This document shows positions 8,634 to 16,646 of a DNA stretch of 23,242 bases, in pieces. Every line of letters starts with the position of its first letter. Position 1 is the first letter of the stretch. The notes under the pieces are model-generated. The model saw nothing but the letters and a program-made list of their open reading frames with translations, ran no database searches and had not been told where the DNA came from. Origin of the DNA: Chara braunii (lineage: Eukaryota > Streptophyta > Charophyceae > Charales > Characeae); NCBI GenBank assembly GCA_003427395.1, contig BFEA01000620.1, positions 217,229-240,470 of the forward strand, written 5' to 3'. Position numbers and translations under genes: made by a program.

Positions 8634-11600
8634 TCAGAGGGGGAGCCACGACGCGTGGTCTAAGGGGCCACCCGGTTGCAGGGTTTGGTTTAGCAGTAAT
8701 TTGATTAAGTGGGATCTAATGTCGTCTTCTGACCAGGGGTCGCTAGCTTTGATTTTCAGGATCTACAGATCCATTAACATTTCTTGATTGAACCAGCGAA
8801 GTCCGTCAGCCTTTGTTTGCTCATATGAGTCATATCTCAAATAGATATCCCTGGCAGATAGCATGCCTTCCCCATACGAGGTCACCATTGAGGCGACGGC
8901 ACCTTTCGGGAGGTGGTCCCGGGTCAGTTGCATAATGTTTGATTTCAGAAGTGTCGGGCCGCCTCCCTATGCTGTGAGTGAGAGGAGAAACGACGATTGC
9001 CCCTTCATCGTGATTTCTCCATGGGTTGCGTCGGGTGGTGAAGACAGACCCACTTCCCAAGAGTCCTCCCGGCGTCTGACCGGTATGATGTTAAGCCCTT
9101 TTTCCACCGGAGGTACTGTCCCCCCCTTGTCTAGTAGATGTCGTAACTTCAGACGCTTGCTTGTGAGGTCCGAATCCGTGGACTGAGAGGGCGGTGGGGG
9201 CTGCGGGGTAGCTGTGTTGCGTGTTGCGTCCGGCTTTCGCTGTGTATTTGCCTCTGGCTGCCAGGCGGCCAGCGCCAAGCACAGCCCTTCCTCCTCTCTT
9301 TCCGACACCCTACTCCCTTCGATTGCAGGTGTGTTTTCTTTATTTCTCCTTTCTATCTTGTGTGGGTCATCCTCTTTTCCCGTTGCTATCCCGTTTTCTG
9401 TTCCTTCCTTGATTCCCCCTTCCGTTTTGCTCCCCACTCCTGCCCCCGTGTCCTGAGACACTTTTTCTTTTACTGCCTCCTCTGGTTTTCTGTCATCTAT
9501 CCTGTTGTCTGTCCCGCCTTCCCTCCTCTGGCTGACTTCTTTCTTTTCCCCAGGCATCTTGTCCTCCTCTTTGTCCTCTTTGGCCTTTCCTCCTGCGGGT
9601 CCTGCTTTGTCCTTTGCCGCTTCCCTTTGCCCCGTGCGATCCTTCTGAGCTTTCTCTTTTGCCCCCTCCTGTGTCTCTTCCTTCCCGACCATCTCAGTTT
9701 CCTCTTTTAGGGGATGCGATTGTCCATTTTCATTAGTCGGGGGCCCGTTGTCCTTCCTTTCTTGCTGGGTATCAACATCTCCCTGTGGTCGGAAGTGCTC
9801 AAGGACAATGGTGAGGAGCTTCTGGCACGTGTCTGACCACTTCACTCCTTGCGGTAAGCCATTTGCATGAACAAGCTGGAGGCTTTCACTGTTTTCAAGT
9901 AGGGGGATTAAGGCCAGGTATGTATTATCCCAGAAGTCATCACTCCGGCCTTGAAACTTTATTTGCAGATTGTCCATCAACCAGTCCGCTAGGTCTCTCA
10001 GTCTGTCCCCTTGCTTTCCGTGGCAGTTGGTTGCCCCCATGTTTCTGCTGCTGCAGCACTGTTTTCTATGGCGGTTTGTTGCGTCCCCGTATCCGCAGCG
10101 TCCTCCATCTCAAGCTCGGGCGGGGTTGGTGGGGGCTCCCGGGATAACCTCCACCTCCATCGGGATCGTACCAAAGGCTTTCTCGAGCGGGTCGGTGGTC
10201 GTTTTGTCTCCACCAGGCCAGGGGGCATCGCCTTGGGGTCGGGGGGTGTTACCTCCCATTCTCACATCATCCGGTTCCGAGGCTTTCCTTTTAAGTGCCT
10301 GCCATATTTTCCCCTTCCCCTCCCCATACAGGCCACATTGTCGATCCCTTACTGGTTGGTAATTTTCTGCCGCCGGTCCTTTTACTAACTGTTTTTGTTT
10401 CTTTGGTGTGTTTCCAGGTTGCAGCTGTGTCGGCACGGGCTGTTTAGCCTTCTGGGGGACCGCATGTCGCTCCTGAGGGTTCGTCGGGCGGCCCGGGTCT
10501 CCCTTGGGCTTCCAGTCATTGGGCGGTTTCGTCGCCCTGCATTGCTCCCCCCTGCCCTCCCATGTTCATCCCTGAGTCTACCCTTTCGAGTCCACCTCGT
10601 CTAGGTACACCCAGGCGTTGTGTCCCGGGTCAGCCGTGTACCATCTGTTTGGTCTGTGGGGGTCCCGTCGCAGCCTCCCTGCTGAAGGTTGGGTGTTGCT
10701 CGGGTGTCTCGGGCATGCCGACTCTTTGCACAGGTGACCATACGCCCTGCATTTAAAGCACCAGGAGCGAAATTTGTGTGTTGTGTGAATCTGATGAATT
10801 TTCCCTCTCATTTTAAACGGTATGATGTCGTCCATGGAGAACGGCTGGTCTTTCGGAAGGTCCAGGGCGAGCATCACATAGTCGTCTCTTTTCGCAACAT
10901 ACGAGGGAAGCGGATCAATAAAGTTCACTATCGTGTATTGTTGTGCCAAGTCATGTATGAAGGTGGCCTGCACCTCCACCGGAATGTGCCTTAGCTCCAC
11001 CCAAAGTAATCTTTCATCATTTGTTCTCTCTTTTCTTCCGGGGTGAGTTTTTTGGGCTGCCATGGGTATATTCGCACCTCAGATCTTTCCCATCGCAATC
11101 TTCTCCATCCATCCATCCGTTGTTTGTCTTGTGTAAACAAACTCAAGATCGTGAAGACAGTCGAGGTCAAGGGTTGGATAAGAAAAAATTCGTTCACTGC
11201 CTCCGGATTCCCTTTCATTTCTTCTAGTCTCTTGCAGATCCACTTTATTTTGTCGTTGACCGATCTCTGCGCCGCATCTCCCTGAAACACCCAAGTGCTT
11301 GCGTGTTCTGTGTATGTCTTGTCTCTTTCTTCCAATTTTTCCACTGGGTATGTTTTTATCATCGTTTTTCTTCCTCCTTGGTCGATCACCTGGCGTTCCG
11401 AGGGGAGGAGAAAGTGGGTAAGGAAAAACGCCCGCGCTGATGAGAGGTTCTTCAGCGGCACTTTTAAGTCTTTTGCTGACCCCTGTTGCGGGCCCCCCAC
11501 GGAGCGTTTTATGGTCAGGGTTTTGTCCTGCATCGTATTCCTGACCCTTTGTGCCCAGGAGGGTTGCTCCTCTTTTTTTTCCGATGCATCCCTTTTCCGT

Positions 11601-12055
11601 CCCGGGTGTGCCTCCGGCGTTTTTACCAATTCTTTCTTCTCTTCCTCTGTTAATATCTCATCTTCGTCTTCCTCCCCCATCTCCGTATCTTCCTGCACCC
11701 TTCTTCCTGAACTTTCTGTTTTATCTTGCTCAATGGCGATTGCCCTTTTCTCCTCTCCCCGTTCTTTCCCCTGATTGGGTTGAAGTGCAGTTTCAAGCAC
11801 CGTCGATCCCCCCTGGACGATGGTGCCTGCCACTGTCTCCTCTCCCCGTCCTTTCTCTTGGTTTCGTCGAAGTGCAGCTGCTGCCACCGTCGATCCTCCC
11901 TGGTCCGGCCAGGGCATCCGGGTAGCAGGGAGCGATCTGGCGGTTGGCCGTTCGTATGGGGAGTTGGGGGCCTTTCTACTCCGGGCATGCCTCATGGCAC
12001 CTTGGTAGAAGAGCAGGGGAGCCGTTGTGCTGTTCCGTCCTGGTCTCCTGTCCAT
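8634..12055 (-). pseudogene. LINE ORF1: gag-like nucleic-acid-binding protein (disrupted, unusually long)
   Basis: The start is the ATG at 12055 and the stop is TGA at 8634-8636. The composite frame spans about 1,140 codons, far longer than usual L1-type ORF1 proteins. In order it has: an acidic/basic low-complexity N-terminus with two ~29-residue repeats (QGGSTV... , 87-bp period at about 11750-11920); a folded segment (about 11500-10780, including FFLIQPLTSTVFTILSLF and LWVELRHIPVEVQ) in the place of a plant DUF4283-type RNA-binding domain; a zinc knuckle CFKCRAYGHLCKESAC (10760-10713; CX2CX4HX6C); a long Lys/Glu-rich linker; a conserved-looking segment LRDLADWLMDNLQIKFQG; and a C-terminal segment TRDHLPKGAVASMVTSYGEG. 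Frameshifts lie near 11010, 10136 and 10012, at least two of them in homopolymers. Stops are at 10578 (TAG), 10566 (TGA), 8967 (TAG) and 8763 (TAG). Confidence 0.8.
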
Positions 12056-12885
12056 CGTGGCTGCCGGGTGAGTTCGTGGACCGTCGCTTCTCTTTTTTTG
12101 TTGCGATTCCCAGATTATTTCCAGTTCCCAGATTATTTCCAGTTATCAATTTAATTCGGTTTCGATGGTTTTTGATGAACGGATGCTGACTTTTACTGGC
12201 GGGGAGGGCGAAGGCAAATATGGGAACAGAAGGAAAAGGGGTCAGGAGAGCGCATGCCTGTTCATCGACGGTGCCCACGAATCGCTCCGAGCTGGACTTT
12301 TGACACTTGTTTTTCCTTCGCCAGGCGTCGCCGGAACAGACTGCCGAAGTTGACTCTTCGCCAAAGATGACCTCGTCGATACAAACTTTCACAATTCCGC
12401 CTCCCTTCGTCCTCCCTCCTTGGCTCGTTTCGTCTTGTCCTCTCGTCACCCTTAACCTTCCACCATGATGGCCTTCTCTGTCCCCGCAAACAGACAAGCC
12501 GCCTCCGTACCGCAGTTTTGATTCCTCCCAGTCGTGGTGTCTCTCCTCGTCTCGTATTTTCTTAGATATCTTCCTCTCCTGTGACGTGGTCTTCTCGCAG
12601 CTTTTCCTTTGTCGATCGTTGTTTCTGCTATCCGTGCACTTCAGTGGCGTACAAGGGCTCACTCCACTTCGATCCCGTCTGTACAGGACATGCTTGCTTG
12701 CCACGTGGCGAAAACGCAGCGGCCACAGGATCCCACGTGGAACCTTCTAGTCGAAAGTCGGGCCGTTTGCACACGTCAACCTGCGACGTGTCTCAGCCCA
12801 GCGCTGATGTCGCACCGCGCACACACGAAACGCAGTACATCGTTGTTTCTCCATTCAAGATCCTTTTAGCCCCTGGTAATCCACA
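12056..12885 (-). promoter_or_regulatory. LINE 5' leader (probable internal promoter region)
   Basis: This is the stretch between the ORF1 start and the target-site duplication. LINEs carry an internal promoter in this position; I cannot identify its elements. A minus-strand frame of 242 codons without an ATG start (12704-11976) runs through it in a third frame and overlaps ORF1, with no recognisable domain. An 18-bp direct tandem duplication (CCCAGATTATTTCCAGTT) sits near 12109-12144, just upstream of ORF1. Confidence 0.55.
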
Positions 12886-12942
12886 CATATCAAAATACCC
12901 TAATTTATCAACGGAGCAAAAACTTTAATCAGCCCTAATATC
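12886..12942 (+). repeat. R repeat, right half, with right LINE target-site duplication
   Basis: After the duplicated CATATCAAAATACCC (12886-12900), the sequence TTATCAACGGAGCAAAAA matches CTATCTACTGAGCAAAAA in the intact R repeat near 13306. Joined to 3394-3421, it reconstitutes R with no gap beyond the duplication. Beyond GAGCAAAAA the similarity to R fades, and a second LINE 3' end begins at the T run at 12943. Confidence 0.65.
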
Positions 12943-13260
12943 TTTTTTTTTTTTTTTTTTTTTTTTTAACACCTGGGGAGAAGCTCCAGTCTATTGGTGG
13001 GGAGCATCACCTGCTGGAAAACGGGTCCAGCGTCCCTCGTACAGATTGGAATTGAGATACATCAGAAAAAACGATGTTCAGAAGGGTCTTGCCAGCATTG
13101 ATTCTGTCTCTTATACACATCTAGATGTGTATAAGAGACAGGCATCACCTGCTGGAAAACGGGTCCAGCGTCCCTCGTACAGATTGGAATTGAGATACAT
13201 CAGAAAAAACGATGTTCAGAAGGGTCTTGCCAGCATTGATTGCCCTGGGATCCAGGGGAA
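12943..13260 (-). mobile_element. 5'-truncated LINE 3' end in an R repeat (contains assembly artefact)
   Basis: T25 at 12943-12967 is the poly-A tail in reverse. The 3' module follows: ACACCTGGGGAGAAGCTCC, TCTATTGGTGGGGAGC, CACCTGCTGGAAAACGGG, TCCAGCGTCCCTC. Further UTR sequence ends in GCCAGCATTGATTGCCCTGG, matching 3608-3627 next to the full-length LINE. In sense orientation it ends CCCCAGGTGTT-A(n), exactly at the base of the terminal stem-loop, which is absent. The segment is split by a Nextera adapter and a 100-bp exact duplication, so its true length is shorter than shown. Confidence 0.75.
13104..13141. other. Nextera mate-pair junction adapter (assembly artefact)
   Basis: The half-site CTGTCTCTTATACACATCT (13104-13122) is followed directly by its exact complement AGATGTGTATAAGAGACAG (13123-13141). 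This is two Tn5 mosaic ends head to head, the junction adapter of Nextera mate-pair libraries. The 100 bases before it (13004-13103) are identical to the 100 bases after it (13142-13241). It translates to VSYTHLDVYKRQ, a well-known contaminant peptide in protein databases. This is not biological sequence. Confidence 0.98.
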
Positions 13261-13880
13261 ATAACACTAAAATAGTGTCAAGTTTTATATCTGCTAACCG
13301 CAAACTATCTACTGAGCAAAAATAGCCACACTAAGTCAAACCCGACGCCGTAATTTTAGCAGAGCCGAGCAACAGCCGTCACACAACCAGGCAGAGACCG
13401 TCCCAAAACGACAGTCTGAGACCAGATGAGGGGGCAGCATCAGGCCCATCATTCCAGGTGATCCCTGCCACGTCCTCTAATGTCCTACAGGCAATGTCAA
13501 ATTTTATATCTGTTAACCGCAAATTATCTACAGAGCAAAAAGCAACCACACTATGCCAAACCCCATGCCCTAATTCAGCAGAGCTCTACCGTCCCAAAAC
13601 TACCGACCTGATGAGGAGGCAGCGTCAGGCCCATCATTCCCGGTGATCCCTGCCACGTCCTCCATTGTCCTACAGGCAGAAAGCGCCATCCAGTAACCAA
13701 GTCAAACCCCATGCCACTATTTTAGCAGAGCTCAGCAACAGGCTTCACATTACCAAGCAGAGACCATCCCAAAAGGACAGACCTGATGAGGGGCCAGCAT
13801 CCGGCCCATCATTCCAGGTGATCCCTGCCACATCCTCTAAGGTCCTACAGGCAGTGTCAAATTTTATATCTGTTAACCGC

Positions 13881-13913
<33 letters not shown>

Positions 13914-14125
13914 AGAAGAAGAAGAAGAAAGAAAAAGAAAAAGAAAAAAAAAATCTACAGAGCAAAAGCCAACCACACTGTGCCAAGCCCAATGTCCTAA
14001 TTTAGCAGAGCTCTACCGTCCCAAAACAGCCAACCTGATGAGGAGGCATCATCAGGCCCATCATTCCAGGTGATCCCCGCCACGTCCTTTATTGTCCTAT
14101 AGGAAGAAAACGCCATCCAGTAAAA
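13261..14125 (+). repeat. R repeat array, A-B-A'-B' higher-order arrangement
   Basis: There are four related units. A (about 13261-13491) and A' (about 13697-13852) share the longer middle CAGCAACAG/GCAACAGG...CAGGCAGAGACC. B (about 13492-13678) and B' (about 13853-14103) share the shorter GAGCTCTACCGTCCCAAAAC and are followed by CGCCATCCAGTAA. The dimer period is about 360-366 bp. Units start with GTCAAATTTTATATCTGTTAACCGC and end with CTGCCACGTCCTCTAATGTC then CTACAGGCA. A' lacks the head. No long open frame is conserved between units. Confidence 0.8.
13882..13953. repeat. A-rich / (GAA)n expansion inside R unit B'
   Basis: A30 followed by (GAA)n and (GAAAAA)n replaces the short CAAATTA present at the same point of unit B (between TGTTAACCGC and TCTACAGAGCAAAA). 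It is either a microsatellite expansion or a retroposon tail left behind. Confidence 0.8.
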
Positions 14126-14315
14126 GGGGGTGAACGAAAAGCAACACCAACAACCTCACTGATTAACCATGATAATCAGTCCAAATTTCGAAAAAGGCAC
14201 GTGCAAAACTATCCAATCGATAATCCAGCCCCAAGATCATCTGTCTCGTCAGCACCAAAAACCACAAGGCCAACCTCTGCAGCGAACCCTACTCGTATCC
14301 ATTTGCGCCCTGGAT
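14126..14315. other. Unassigned spacer
   Basis: No repeat shared with the rest of the window and no plausible coding region were seen. Confidence 0.4.
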
Positions 14316-14512
14316 TACACGTGTCTTCTTCTTATTCTATGATGATGTTGATAATGACACGCGTCTTTCTTTTCCTCTTCTTCTTCTATGATGACGATGA
14401 TGACACACATCTTCCTCTTCTTCGTCGATAATGATGATGATGATGTTGACACCCTTCTTCCTCTTCTTCTTCTTCGATGATAATGATGATGGTGGTGACA
14501 CGCGTCTTCTTC
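14316..14512. repeat. ~46-bp minisatellite (GACAC / TCTTCC / GATGAT units)
   Basis: Units begin with GACAC-like strings at about 14316, 14356, 14402, 14448 and 14497 (spacing 40, 46, 46, 49). Each continues with (TCTTCC)/(TTC)n and then (GAT)n. The pyrimidine-rich and GAT-rich halves vary in length between units. Confidence 0.75.
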
Positions 14513-14948
14513 CGTAGCAAGACGTATGCGCTGAACAATACTGCAAAGAACAACACGGAAGCTCTCCCTGTAGACAAGTCGACGTTCTGCTACTCGCTGC
14601 CATGGATAGAAGGCAGAAGGCAGAAAGTTCCCCCCACGCAGCAGATAGCTCCCAGTGCCCTATTATTCCAATCTGTCGGCAGTGTTCATACCAGCTATGG
14701 AGAAACACCCAGGTCATGTGCAACAGATAGAGGGCCGAGAAAGTGGTGAATCCTCTACTGAAAGTGAGAGGCTCTCCTCACCGAGGGCTCCATATCTGAG
14801 GCCAGGGAGCAAGCCCTGACCAGTTCACAATACTGATATGAGGGGCGTCCTCCAAGTTCTACCCTTACCTGCCATGTGGCAGGGAGGGGGGTCAAGAGCA
14901 GAACGCGACGATCGCTATCAAGGTGCCCGGGTGTAACCCGCCCCGCAA
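14513..14948. other. Unassigned segment with one 90-codon open frame
   Basis: The plus-strand frame 14477-14749 starts inside the minisatellite and encodes no domain that I recognise. Chance is a sufficient explanation. Nothing else was seen. Confidence 0.4.
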
Positions 14949-15175
14949 TGTCAAATTGGATGAAGATCAGTTATCTTTTTCTGGGCTTCATGGTATTTTG
15001 AGAAGTTTTTGAGTGAACTAGAATTTTTGGGATGCTGGACTCGCTGGGTTGCGGTCCCAGTCGGTGCTTCCGGGTTGAATTGTGAGGTCCCAGGGGCCAG
15101 GCCTCCTCCAATATTTGTGCAATCAAAGTTTCTACTTCTCTCAAAAAAAAAGAAAGGAAAAAAAAAATGGGTTTC
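14949..15175 (+). mobile_element. SINE-like retroposon with family C head, family B tail and poly-A
   Basis: The head (14949-14982) matches 2488-2521. The tail TCCGGGTTGAATTGTGAGGT at about 15068 matches 1408 and, inverted, about 20677-20696. The tail continues to TTCTACTTCTCTC and an A-rich tract from 15142. The GGGTTGAATTGTG string weakly resembles a Pol III B box, and CTGGACTCGCTGGG upstream weakly resembles an A box. Neither is good enough to assert tRNA ancestry. No target-site duplication was identified. Confidence 0.45.
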
Positions 15176-15324
15176 TGGGGGGTTGATGATCTATTTCTCT
15201 GCATCTCTCCGTGATGCACATCCAGATTCGCGCGCTTAATCCCATTCTCTTTGCTGGTGGGATTGGGTCGGCCGACATCTGCCGAAACTGTAAAAATTGG
15301 ATTGAGACAAAGGATCTGAGTCCC
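15176..15324. other. Unassigned spacer
   Basis: No coding region or repeat recognised. Confidence 0.4.
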
Positions 15325-15391
15325 CTACTCACCACATGCACAAAATACAAAAGTGAGTACACTACTCACCACATGCACAAAATACAAAAGT
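15325..15391 (+). repeat. 30-bp perfect direct repeat
   Basis: A string beginning CTACTCACCACATGCACAAA and ending AAAAGT occurs at 15325-15354 and again at 15362-15391, separated by GAGTACA (37-bp period). Confidence 0.9.
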
Positions 15392-15545
15392 ATGGCGACC
15401 TATCTCTTCACGTTTTAGTGGAAGGTTCATTCTCACTTCGCACAATTGGTGAGTGATAAATCAGGAAATGGGAAAAAAAACAAGCAATCATTGTATATAT
15501 ACAAATTGTTTTCGGCTCCTTTTGTTTTTTGCTCAGACTTTGGAC

Positions 15546-15648
15546 CAGGGGCTACGTCCCACTTACACGAATTAAGAGATATTGACAGTAGATAGCACAG
15601 ATCAACGGTCAGAATCTCGTAATACGTGCAAGTGGGACCTTGCCCCAG
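15546..15648. mobile_element. ~103-bp imperfect palindrome (MITE-like fold-back)
   Basis: GGGGCTACGTCCCACTTACA at 15548 is mirrored by TGCAAGTGGGACCTTGCCCC, ending at 15646 (19 of 22 positions pair across the termini). The interior arms also pair imperfectly (about 18 of 24) around the loop near TAGCACAG, so nearly the whole element folds on itself. There is no coding capacity and no convincing target-site duplication. Confidence 0.55.
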
Positions 15649-15753
15649 AGATATTGTTCAGTTTAGAAAACCTAACGGTGTGACGCCATTTCGACAGTAA
15701 TAAATTCGAAACAAGAAATAAAGAAAAACTGAAAAAAACGCTAAAAACAGCTT

Positions 15754-16010
15754 TTTCTCCGTCTTTTTTTCTTTCCAATTAATCATCGTTCAGGGCCGGG
15801 TCTTCTACCCCTTCGGTGGTAAGAGGCCCAGAGGGCAGAAGCCAGCAAGGTTTCTATGGCTCCTTTCTATTGGTGGGGAGTTGCACCTGCTGAAAATCGG
15901 GTCCAGCGTCCCTTCCAATGGAAAAAATATCTGGCAACTTCTCACAGTTCAGAGACTCTCTGGGCTATCAGCGAAAACTGGAACCTCTTCACCCTAAGGC
16001 GTCTGAAATG
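15754..16010 (-). mobile_element. Diverged LINE 3'-UTR fragment
   Basis: CTATTGGTGGGGAGTTGCAC at 15867, then CTGCTGAAAATCGGGTCCAG and CGTCCCTTCC, is the module on the minus strand. The first hairpin is kept by a G-U pair (GCTGGA with TTCAGC in sense). Further right, GGAACCTCTTCACCCTAAGG at about 15980 matches GGAGCCTCTTCACCTTAAAT near 3655 of the full-length LINE. A T-rich tract at 15754-15776 may be the decayed poly-A tail. Confidence 0.65.
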
Positions 16011-16019
16011 AGTTAGCAT

Positions 16020-16130
16020 CTACCGTCTTCACCCGAATAGAACGCCCGGTCATTATACCCATATCTGGACTGAAAATTGCACCGAATACGGCTATAATGA
16101 CCGGGCGTTCTATTCGGGTGAAGACGGTAG
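16020..16130. repeat. Perfect 38-bp inverted repeat with 35-bp spacer
   Basis: Left arm 16020-16057 begins CTACCGTCTTCACCCGAATA. Right arm 16093-16130 is its exact complement. The spacer 16058-16092 is unrelated. Perfect pairing implies a recent origin. There is no obvious target-site duplication (GTTAGCAT left, TCCCACTA right). It could be a young fold-back element or a local inversion-duplication. Confidence 0.85.
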
Positions 16131-16284
16131 TCCCACTACCCACTGTACCCAGACTTGTAACAACCAATTCTGAGGATCACAGAGTTCAACTGTTAGCTCA
16201 ACAAGTGAACACTAGCCCCTAGATAATGAACATGTCTGGAACAGTCGGAGTGAATGTCTCCGTGAAAAAGGGATAGTACTCCCG

Positions 16285-16505
16285 GTGGTGAGGGGACAGG
16301 AGGTCACCATTTGTAAAATGGACAGGGACAACGTGGATGGCCAAATGCATTCATTGCCCAAAGAAGGAAACAAGCTTCATGCCAGAGAGCCAAGCGCAGC
16401 TGTCAGAGCTCCTCCGTTTCAGGATGTAATGATGTCTAAAAAACCAAAAAAAAGGAAAGGCACTGCGGTTGAGAAATGTACCCTACCCTACCCTCGGTAG
16501 GGTAG
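16285..16505 (+). other. Short open frame and CCCTA-repeat hairpin
   Basis: A 71-codon frame (16285-16500) contains a Lys-rich SKKPKKRKG string that resembles a nuclear localisation signal. It has no domain and no sign of selection, so I do not call it a gene. It ends inside a perfect hairpin: CTACCCTACC (16483-16492), loop CTC, GGTAGGGTAG (16496-16505). The (CCCTA)n string is telomere-like but too short to be a telomere remnant with any confidence. Confidence 0.35.
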
Positions 16506-16630
16506 TTTTCTAATGGAAAATGGTTTCCCCCCCAAACCAAAAGGGCCAAAGCATACTACAAAACGGATTTCACGTCAAAGAAAAATTCTAAAAAATCTAA
16601 TAGGTTATTCTCCTGTATTTCGGTACCATT

Positions 16631-16646
16631 AGATCGCAATACATCA
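16631..16646. repeat. Left target-site duplication of truncated LINE
   Basis: AGATCGCAATACATCA matches AGATCGCCATACATCA at 17219-17234, immediately after the poly-A tail, at 15 of 16 positions. Confidence 0.85.

Larger units (their letters stand above)
3422..12885 (-). mobile_element. Full-length, inactivated non-LTR retrotransposon (plant L1-like LINE)
   Basis: The element reads on the minus strand: leader 12885-12056, ORF1 12055-8634, 46-nt spacer, ORF2 8587-3977, a 3' UTR of about 526 bp, and poly-A (T13-C-T15 on plus at 3422-3450). ORF2 has an APE endonuclease, a reverse transcriptase with an FADD box, and a zf-RVT domain. No RNase H was recognised. Boundaries rest on the 13/15 target-site duplication and on the flanks joining to reconstitute an R repeat like those at 13261 and 13496. 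At about 9.46 kb it is long for an L1-type LINE, mainly because of ORF1. Two nonsense codons in ORF2, four in ORF1, and several frameshifts show that this copy cannot encode intact proteins. Its 3' part contains 11 of the window's N calls inside ORF2 and four more in the 3' UTR, as expected if a high-copy repeat was collapsed in assembly. Confidence 0.9.

Noticed and set aside
9360-9710. 116-codon plus-strand frame rich in Phe/Leu/Cys resembling a membrane protein
   Set aside because: It is the complement of the Lys/Glu-rich ORF1 linker (GAA/AAG become TTC/CTT), so the hydrophobicity is a strand artefact.
13046-13264. 72-codon open frame MELRYIRKNDVQ...
   Set aside because: It runs through the Nextera junction adapter and repeats the same peptide on both sides; it is an artefact.
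13261-14125. CRISPR-like array
   Set aside because: Units are long (about 155-250 bp), diverged and contiguous, with no short identical repeats separated by unique spacers, and the context is eukaryotic.
15068-15095. tRNA gene or tRNA-derived B box in the SINE-like tail
   Set aside because: GGGTTGAATTGTG deviates from the B-box consensus and no cloverleaf can be drawn with the upstream sequence.
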